This document shows, piece by piece, positions 56,974 through 64,000 of a stretch of DNA of 64,000 nt. Source of the stretch: Nyssa sinensis (lineage: Eukaryota; Streptophyta; Magnoliopsida; Cornales; Nyssaceae); the NCBI GenBank assembly GCA_008638375.1, contig CM018052.1:18132450-18196449 (forward strand), given 5' to 3'. A program made the position numbers and the translations under genes. A model generated the notes under the pieces. That model ran no database searches. It saw nothing but the letters and a program-made list of their open reading frames with translations, and was not told where the DNA came from. The number at the start of each line of letters is the position of its first letter. The first letter of the stretch is position 1.

Positions 56974-58730
56974 ATGGCACTAAATCTCCGACCACGACAG
57001 AATACTCAGAATTCGCAAAACGCTCAACGTCAGCCGCCTGCTCCTCGCACAAGAGGGCCAGCGGTCAATCCTATGCGACAAGAGATCGAAGCAATAAAAC
57101 GACACAATGAGCTGGTGCAGGAACAATTGCTTACCATCACTAGAACACTGGTGACACTTACACAGAACCAAGCGACGGGTTCTCCTAGCCCGCCGGTCAA
57201 CTTCGTTGCAGGAACGCAACCTCCTGTTGCTACAGAGAACGCCGAACCTCATGCGCAGGCTCCAACTAACCAGCCTGGGCACCCCTCAGGCGTTCCTCGC
57301 GCTGGCCAAGACCCCCAGCCATCAACAGTCCCTGGCTGGGGAACATCCGCCTTCATCCCCGATATCCATTACCGGAGCACTACTCGAGCCCCAACTCCAA
57401 GGGCCTCAGGAGCAGACCCGGCACCGCAGGAGCCTCCTCATACAGCACCAAACCCTCCGGTTCGGAATCCTCCTCCGTCCGAAGGGCGTAATCAACCCTA
57501 TCACCCTGAAGCCGAGGCTGTCAAGCAGGGTTCACAAGATGTCAGAGTCAAAGACCCGCGGAGGGTAGAGGAAATTGCCGATTCAATAGACCGGACAGTC
57601 ACCTTGAGAGGACCTCAGAACCCTCCAGAACAAGACGAACTAGCCAGGCTGCTCGGAAGGCTAGCCACCCCATTCACTCACGCCATCATGTCAGAAGAAA
57701 GGCCCAGAAAATTCATGGTGCCCAAGTTCACTCTCTATGACGGATCTGGAGACCCAGGAGATCACCTTTCTCATTATCAGCATACGATGGCCCTTCACGG
57801 AGCTTCGGATGCTTTCATGTGCCGGACGTTCATCACCAGCTTAAAGGGAAATGCTCTGAAGTGGTTCCACAACCTCCCTCCGAACTCCGTTACCAGCTTC
57901 TACGAGCTCGGTAGGCAGTTCTTGGACAGGTTTATGACCAGCAGGAGGCTCAGAAGGGGGCCAGAATTCCTGCTGAACGTTAAGCAGACCAGGGAGGAAT
58001 CCCTCCGAGCCTATATTGCACGCTTCAACATCGAACTCACTGAGATCACGGATTGTAGCCCGAAATTCCTTGTAGCAGCCCTTACAGCCGGGCTTGCCCA
58101 AGGTGGGTTCAGAGATTCCTTGACGAAAAGCCCTCCTGCCGATATGGCGGCATTAATGGACCGGGCCAGAAAATACATCAACCTGGAAGAAGCCAACCAC
58201 ACGTCCCAGAAGGGCAGAGATCAGACCCAGAGGGACAATCCAAAGCGGGAGGACCACAAGAAGGAGGATCACAGAAGAGACTCCAACAAAAAGAGGGCCA
58301 GGAGCCCGAGAAGAGAACAGCTCCCAGAGCTGTGTACAACTCCGCACCAAGGGAGTTCACCAACTTCACTCCTCTGAACACCACTCCGAACTAGGTATTC
58401 CGGCAGATCAGAGATCGGGAGAACCTGAGGTGGCCGGAGCCAATCAAGGGAGATCCCAGCCTGCGGGACCAAAGTAAGTATTGTAATTTCTATAAAGATC
58501 ATAGACATACAACTAAATCTTGCAGGACCCTCCGATATGAGATAGAGCAGCTCATAAAGAAGGGACGTCTTCAGGAGTTCGTCAAGCAGGACGGACGACA
58601 GAACCCCCAAGAGGACAAGCCTCAGCAGCGGCCAGATCAGAGGCCCGAACAGAGGTAGGAGCAGAGGGAAGGACGAAACGAGCCTCAGAGGCAAAACAAC
58701 CACGTCATCTACGTCCTCCATGCTGACTCC
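56974..58730 (+). pseudogene. Tat gag
   Basis: The first frame runs 56974-58377 (467 residues; start MALNLRPRQN, the first Met after the PBS). A Pro/Gln-rich N-terminal part (to about residue 190) precedes the capsid region: KFMVPKFTLYDGSGDP, then ALKWFHNLPPNSVTSFYEL, then RAYIARFNIELTEI. A Lys/Arg/Asp-rich tail follows. A frameshift near 58320 moves coding to another frame, which contains CNFYKDHRHTTKSC, a Tat-type nucleocapsid knuckle with His-to-Tyr, and stops at about 58396 and 58656. Confidence 0.92.
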
Positions 58731-59336
58731 CCTGTTATAGGAATATCCAATAGGGCAAGAAAGAGATATGCTCGGGAGGCCAGAACCGCCCCGAACGTCT
58801 TGCAGATCTCCAATGTCGAAAAGAGGCTCAAGCCAGGGTCGGAGATCCAGTTCACCGAGCAAGATCTAGCAGGGGTACACTGCCCTTACAGTGATGCCCT
58901 TGTTATTACCCTCAGAATCGCTAACTTCGAGACCAGAAGAGTCCTCGTTGACACTGGCAGCTCAGTCAACATTCTGTTCTATGACCCGCTTAAGCAGATG
59001 GGCATAGACCAGGACAACGTCAAGCCCACCACTGCCGTGATGGCAGCTTTTGATGGCAACCTCAGCACCCCACTGGGGAGAGTTGACCTTCCTACCACTG
59101 TAGAAGAAGGTGAAGGGCAGAAGACCACCATCTCGGAATACATGGTGTTGAACATGAAGTCTCCATACAACGTCATCATCGGGAGAGCCTGGTTACACCA
59201 GATAGGGGCAGTCACTTCGACCCTTCATCAGTGTCTGAAGTACGTCCACAACCAGAGCGTACACTCGGTCCGAGGATGTCAGCCAACCTCCCGAGAGTGT
59301 CACGTTATTGCCCTCAAGGAGAAAGCTCCGAAATAG
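58731..59336 (+). pseudogene. Tat aspartic protease
   Basis: Active site RRVLVDTGSSVNILFYDPL, flap region AAFDGNLSTPLGRVDLP and the C-terminal YNVIIGRAWLHQIGAVTS, typical of Tat and Athila proteases. The domain is uninterrupted from 58800 to 59336, where TAG TAA follows the segment ALKEKAPK. It is in the same frame as the RT downstream. Confidence 0.93.
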
Positions 59337-60548
59337 TAATTACAGTACACTCGGGACTGTACAGATCCGGTTTTCACTCAGACTCCCGAGGTGAAAGATT
59401 GCCCATCCGGCGTTGAAGAGCCCCTGAGCCCAAGGGGACGTAACAGCCGAGCCAAACCTGTTGGCGAGCCCATTAAAGTACTAGTCAGTTCAGAAGCAGA
59501 GGGGCGTTACTTGTACATCGGCCCAGACCTTACACACACCGAGTAGGAAAAGATAGTCAGGTTTCTGAAAAACAACCTCTCTATCTTTGCTTGGGAGACC
59601 AGGGACATGGAGGGAATAGATCCTAATCTAATAACTCACAAACTGATGGTAGATCCGGATCACCCCCCAGTCAGACAGAAGAGAAGGCCGATCGCTCCTG
59701 AACGGCATCGGATTATAAACGAAGAAGTCCAGAGGCTGCTGGACGCCAGGATGATACGGGAAGTTTTCTATCCCGAGTGGCTAGCCAACACCGTGCTTGT
59801 TAAGAAGAAGAACGGCAAGTGGAGAGTCTGTGTTGACTATACAGACCTCAACAAAGCGTGCCCCAAGGACAGCTTTCCATTGCCGAGAATAGACCAACTG
59901 GTTGACGCCACTGCGGGGCATGAACTTATGAGTTTCATGGATGCATACTCTGGATACAACCAAATCCAGATGTACCCTCCAGATCAAGAGAAGACTGCCT
60001 TCATAACCGAAAGAGGACTCTACTACTATAGAGTGATGCCTTTCGGTTTGAAGAATGTTGGAGCCACTTATCAGCGGTTGGTGAACAAGATGTTCAGCCC
60101 ACTGCTCGGCAGCACCATGGAGGTTTACATCGACGACATGCTGGTAAAGAGCCTTCAGAAAGGCAGCCACCTTCAGCACTTGGCCCAGACCTTCGATATC
60201 CTCAGACAACACAGGATGAAGCTCAACCCCTCGAAATGTACCTTCGGAGTTATGAAGGGAAAATTCTTGGGGTACATCGTCTCTCAAAGAGGCATCGAAG
60301 CCGACCCCACTCAGATCCAAGCCCTGATTGGACTGAAGTCACCAAAGTCCAGAAAGGAGATTCAGGCACTGAACGGCAGAATTGCCGCACTGAGTAGATT
60401 TATATCCAAATCCACCGATCGCTGCCTACCTTTCTTCAAAGCTCTAAAGGGCAGCAAGACTTTGCAGTGGACAGAAGAATGTGAGCAGTCCTTTCAAGAA
60501 CTAAAGGAGTATCTAGCCTCTCCAGAGCTCCTGTCAAAACCAGTATAA
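59337..60548 (+). pseudogene. Tat reverse transcriptase
   Basis: From the Met at 59607, a 313-residue open stretch carries ANTVLVKKKNGKWRVCVDY, PLPRIDQLVDATAGHELMSF with the catalytic MDAYSGY, MPFGLKNVGATYQRLVN, and Y174-I-D-D177-M-L-V-K. The thumb and connection follow (KFLGYIVSQRGIEADP). Upstream bases 59337-59606 are in the same frame but contain stops (59334-59339, 59544). TAA at 60546-60548 separates it from RNase H. All RT catalytic aspartates are kept. Confidence 0.95.
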
Positions 60549-60950
60549 GGAGAAAAGTTACTCCTGTACCTTGCAGTCTCCGAAAACGTGGTCAGTTCCG
60601 CACTGATCAGACAGGACAGAGGAGTACAGAGGCTTATATTCAACGTCAGTAGAGCACTACTCGACACGGAGAAAAGATACCCAGAGGTAGAGAAACTGGC
60701 CTATGCCTTGGTCATATCAGCTCGAAAGCTTCGACCTTATTTCCAGGCCCATCCAATCGAGATCCCAACTGCCTATCCCCTGAAGTCAATACTGAGGAAA
60801 CCTGAAGTGTCGGGAAGATTGGTAAAGTGGTCTGTGGAGCTAGGGGAGTTCGACATAGCATATGTACCCCGAAACTCCATCAAAGGGCAGGCCTTAGCTG
60901 ACTTCGTAGCCGAGTTCACCCCGGCACTTCAGAACAAAGCACAAATCACC
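60549..60950 (+). pseudogene. Tat gypsy-type RNase H
   Basis: In frame with RT after one stop. Landmarks are LLYLAVSENVVSSALIRQD, then TEKRYPEVEKLAYALVISAR and KWSVELGEFDIAYVPRNSIK with GQALADFVAEF. The usual first catalytic Asp ('D.S..A') is replaced by VSENVVS, as is usual for the degenerate ancestral RNase H of Tat elements. Confidence 0.9.
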
Positions 60951-61400
60951 GTAACTTCGGGAACCTGGCTGCTGTACATTGATGGGTCGTCAACCGATCA
61001 AGGATCAGGGGTAGGCCTGGTGCTACAGTCCCCTGATGGGCTCACATCAGAAAAAGCAGTCAGCCTGGGATTCAGAGCTTCTAATAATGAAACCGAATAT
61101 GAAGCCCTAATTTTAGGGATAAAACTTGCCTTGGAATGCGAGGCTCAGAACCTCGATGTCTTCTCTGACTCCCAACTGGTAGTAAGCCAGGTCTTGGGAG
61201 AATTTGCCATTAAAGATGACAGGATGCTTCGGTATTCCGAACTGGTGAGCCATTTGAAGAATTCCTTCTAGACGTTTACCATCCAAAAAATTGAGAGAAG
61301 CCAGAATTGCAGAGCAGATGCTCTGGCTAATATGGCCTCCCGCCTCAAATCTGAAGCAGATTCCACAATTAAAATCTCTTTTCAACCAGGATCCAGCATT
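60951..61400 (+). pseudogene. Tat archaeal-type RNase H (aRH)
   Basis: An additional RNase H with its own catalytic set: LLYIDGSSTDQGSGVGLVLQ (Asp), ASNNETEYEALILGIKLAL (Glu), LDVFSDSQLVVSQVLGEF (Asp), then CRADALANMAS (Asp). TAG at 61269-61271 interrupts the last part. The domain follows the degenerate first RNase H and presumably took over its role. Confidence 0.93.
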
Positions 61401-62674
61401 GAGGAAGCACACGTTGCTCAAGTTAACGAACAGCCCCAGAACTGGATGACCCCAATCCTCCAATATCTAAGGTCCGGTCTCCTCCTAGAGGACAAAAACA
61501 AAGCCAAGAGAATCTGAATCAGAGCGGCTCGGTACCTGATCCTGAACAACAAGCTTTACAGAAGGTCGTATTCTCAACCTCTGCTAAAATGCTTAGCCCC
61601 AGACGAATCACAGTATGTCTTGGCTGAAATACATGAGGGAATCTGTGGGAATCATAATGGGGGTAGAACTATAGCCCACCGAGCTCTATCGTAGGGCTAC
61701 TACTGGCCCGGCATGTTGAAACAGGCTAAAGAATATGTTTGAAAGTGCGACAAATGCCAGAGATTTGCCCCGTACCAACATCAGCCTCAGACGAGCTTAT
61801 CCCGATTCCTAGTCCTTGACCCTTTGCTCAATGGGGAATGGACATTGTGGGCCCATTACCACGAGCACCTCCAAACAGGAAGTATCTCTTAGTGGCCATC
61901 GACTACTTCTCTAAATGGGCCGAAGCCGAGCCTTTAACGCATATCACAGAAAAAGAAGTCGAAAGCTTCACCTGGAAGAACATTGTCTGCAGGTTTGGCA
62001 TACCACGTGTAATTATCTCGGACGATGGGACACAATTCACTGGTAAAGGCTTCAAGGCATTCTGCGAAAATCTCAACATCAGGCAGCACTTTGCCTCTCC
62101 AGGCCATCCACAAGCAAAGGGCAAGCAGAGGTCACCAACCGAACAATCCTTGACGGGTTAAAGAAAAGGTTGGAACAGGCCAAGGGGAAGTGGGCAGAAA
62201 ACTCCCTGGAGTCCTTTGGGCCTACAGAACAACCAGGAGAACTCCCACCTCTGAAACTCCCTTCTCACTAGCCTATGGAACAGAAGCAGTAATTTCGGTT
62301 GAGATCGGTATGCCAACTCTGAGGACTGAGGCTTCGAGCAAGAATCCAATGATCGGCAGTTGATAGAAAACTTGGATTTGCTCGAAGAGAGAAGGGATCA
62401 AGCCAGCATCAGGATGGAAGCTTATCAACAAAGAATGGTCAACAAATCCAAGGTAGGACTCAAGACAGTCAGCTTTCAAGTTGGAGACTTCGTCTTAAGA
62501 AGAGTCTTTCAGAACACCAAGGATCCCACCATGGGGAAGTTGTCACCAAACTGGGAAGGTCCCTACAAAGTAATGAAGGTCGTTCGACCTACCACCTATT
62601 GGCTTGAAGACATGACTGGGAATCCTGTTCCTAGGCCATGGAACGTAGAACACTTGCCAAAGTATTATCAATGA
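61401..62674 (+). pseudogene. Tat integrase
   Basis: The HHCC finger (HEGICGNHNGGRTIAHRAL, then KCDKCQRFAPYQHQP) lies at about 61630-61790 with stops at 61691 and 61739. After a frameshift near 61800 the core runs MDIVGPLPRAP...YFSKWAEAEPL (first Asp) and VIISDDGTQFTGKGFKAF (second Asp). The Glu region is broken by a frameshift near 62130. The C-terminal fold (FQVGDFVLRRVFQNTKDP, then NWEGPYKVMKVVRPTTYWL) ends at 62674 with EHLPKYYQ. Confidence 0.93.
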
Positions 62675-63718
62675 AGATTTTTTTCTTTTACTTCCATAAA
62701 ACTATTCATCTATCAATGCACAGGCCTCCAGAGCCTGGTCCATCTATTAATGCACAGGCCTCCAGAGCCTGGTCCATCTATTAATGCACAAGTCGTATGA
62801 CTTGGTCCATATATTAATGCACAAGTCTTATGACTTGGTCCATCTATTAATGCACAGGCCTCCAGAGCCTGGTCCATAATGTACGAGTTTTCACTCGGTC
62901 CATCTATTAATGCACAAGTCGTATGACTTGCTCCATCTATTAATGCACAGGCCTCCAGAGCCTGGTCCATAATGTACGAGTTTTCACTCAGTCCATCTAT
63001 TAATGCACAAGTCTTATGACTTGGTCCATCTATTAATGCACAGGCCTCCAGAGCCTGGTCCATAATGTACGAGTTTTCACTCGGTCCATCTATTAATGTA
63101 CAAGTCTCATGACTTGGTCCATCTATTAATGCACAGGCCTCCAGAGCCTGGTCCATAATGTACGAGTTTTTACTCGGTCCATCTACTAATGCACAGGCCT
63201 CCAGAGCCTGGTCCATAATGTACGAGTTTTTACTCGGTCCATTTATTAATGTACAAGTTTTAGGACTTGGTCCATAAATGCACAAGTCTCAGTACTTGGT
63301 CTGTCTATAATACACAGACCTTCAGAGCCTGTTCCATGATATACAGATCTTAAATACTTGGTTCATACGCAGGCCTACAGAGCCTGGATTACTCTTATAC
63401 ACAGGCCTTCCGAGCATGGTCCGTCTTCAATTTACAGATTCTATGATTTAGCCCATCCACAGACAGAAGTTCCGAGCATCTACAAACTAAAGTTTCCTAG
63501 ATCGGAACACCTCAGATCTAAAACTTATATTATTTGGCTTATCTGTCAAACAAACAACAAGTACTATGGTTCCAACCAGGGGTGAAGTACTTTGATTCAG
63601 GCATTTTTTTAAGTTTCTTTGATTTATTTTTAGAACAATCAGTAATGCACGAAAAAGTGTTTAAGCTACAAAAGAGCACATTCACAGAAAACATCAGATC
63701 TGAGAAGAAGAAATCTAA
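62675..63718 (+). other. Tat 3' untranslated region
   Basis: No sense coding. Mostly the hairpin tandem array (62716-63420), followed by degenerating units and A/T-rich sequence. Between integrase and the 3' LTR, Tat elements typically carry such a variable region. Confidence 0.75.
62716..63420 (+). repeat. Three-type hairpin tandem array (higher-order repeat)
   Basis: About 31-34-base units share the spacer gtccatctattaatgca and differ in the core, each core being an inverted repeat: A CAGGC-ctccaga-GCCTG, B CAAGTC-gtat-GACTTG, C CGAGT-tttt-ACTCG. B-A-C forms a 93-base higher-order repeat, with B cores at 62915, 63008 and 63101 exactly 93 apart. Because 93 is divisible by three, the minus strand keeps a 190-residue open frame (62713-63285) with a 31-residue period, which I regard as accidental. 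Confidence 0.9.
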
Positions 63719-63990
63719 TTTTATTGATAATTCAGAAGATTTACATCAGTACAAAGACACCACTACAGAAGCTATTACAGAAGCTACGCTTGGCAACATA
63801 ACGACTCTTCTCCTGGGATGATAAAGGGGCACAGGAGCCAAACTTCCATTACTGCCGCTACCGGCTCCATTTGAAAGGAAGGAGCCCTGAACCCCAATCT
63901 GCATCAAGAAACGCCCAGGCCATTTCATCATCACTATCACTGGTCTCACGACCACCAGAGGATGAGGGCTCTGGGTTTCAGGGGACCTTC
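63719..63990 (-). other. Possible antisense ORF region of the Tat element
   Basis: On the minus strand, one frame reads SSSGGRETSDSDDEMAWAFLDADW before a TAG (about 63855). A second frame has an open 69 residues at 63746-63955. The 3' end carries AATAAA (plus tttatt at 63719-63724). Some Tat elements encode an extra antisense gene between pol and the 3' LTR, so this may be its 3' part; the 5' part would lie beyond the window. Confidence 0.35.
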
Positions 63991-64000
63991 AATCTTCTTC

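Larger units (their letters stand above)
56256..64000 (+). mobile_element. Tat-lineage Ty3/gypsy retrotransposon (incomplete on the right)
   Basis: Order on the plus strand: 5' LTR, PBS, gag, PR, RT, RNase H, a second archaeal-type RNase H (aRH), integrase, then a long 3' untranslated region with tandem repeats. The dual RNase H and the repeat-rich 3' UTR are hallmarks of the Tat/Ogre/Retand group. Frameshifts (near 58320, 61800 and 62140) and several stops disable it. Its left boundary lies inside sequence resembling the LTR of X. The 3' LTR lies past the window edge. Confidence 0.93.

Noticed and set aside
58269..58862. 197-residue minus ORF, Leu-rich
   Set aside because: It is antisense to Tat gag/protease; Leu-rich composition is a by-product of Lys/Glu/Arg-rich sense coding.
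59781..60320. 179-residue minus ORF
   Set aside because: It is antisense to the highly conserved RT palm of the Tat element.
62716..63420. CRISPR-like array (regular short repeats)
   Set aside because: The 'spacers' are themselves repeated and palindromic, no cas genes exist, and the array sits in the 3' UTR of a plant Tat retrotransposon.

Overview
The window is plant nuclear DNA, almost certainly from an angiosperm and probably a dicot. It consists almost entirely of LTR retrotransposons. Primer-binding sites complementary to initiator tRNA-Met, Ty3/gypsy and Ty1/copia pol domains, a TRIM element, a Tat-lineage element with a second (archaeal-type) RNase H, and AT-rich microsatellite spacer all point that way. 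I found no host protein gene, tRNA gene, rRNA gene or bacterial feature. All recognisable coding sequence is gag or pol, and every copy carries at least one nonsense codon, frameshift or truncation.

Layout: (1) 1-2140 is the 3' end of a plus-strand chromovirus: integrase, chromodomain and a 3' LTR. (2) 2141-5164 is AT-rich spacer with a triplicated repeat (2661-3527) and a complete TRIM (3554-3894). (3) 5165-13170 looks like a non-autonomous DNA element with (TAA)n ends, split by a decayed minus-strand copia element (Copia-1, 6053-12345). A second copy of that DNA element appears at 13171-14920. (4) 15969-19900 is a second minus-strand copia element (Copia-2), interrupted at 19900.

(5) 19901-56255 is a nest that can be resolved to the base. 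A minus-strand gypsy element ('X') sits in Copia-2. X is interrupted by a 3.36-kb solo LTR (22495-25852, duplication TAACA), by an older plus-strand gypsy element 'Y' (26818-47049, AATCC/ACTCC), and by a 4.65-kb solo LTR 'Z' (47437-52086, duplication GTTAG). Y in turn contains a young, nearly intact minus-strand gypsy element 'W' (31428-41759, duplication GTATA). Removing each insertion restores the order of X's pol: gag, protease, RT, RNase H, integrase, chromodomain. (6) 56256-64000 is a plus-strand Tat-lineage element that appears to have landed in X's 5' LTR. It carries gag, protease, RT, RNase H, archaeal-type RNase H and integrase, followed by a 3' untranslated region with a three-hairpin higher-order tandem array and a possible antisense reading frame at the window edge.

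How the parts relate: the genes here serve retrotransposition (Gag particle; protease, RT/RNase H and integrase; LTR promoter; PBS and PPT for priming), not host functions. W has near-identical LTRs and is the most recent event. Its polyprotein is interrupted by only two in-frame stops, both explicable as C-to-T changes. The most interesting signals are the deep nest, the TRIM, two small structured motifs shared by different gypsy LTR families, the hairpin array in the Tat element, and the duplicated primer-binding region of Y.
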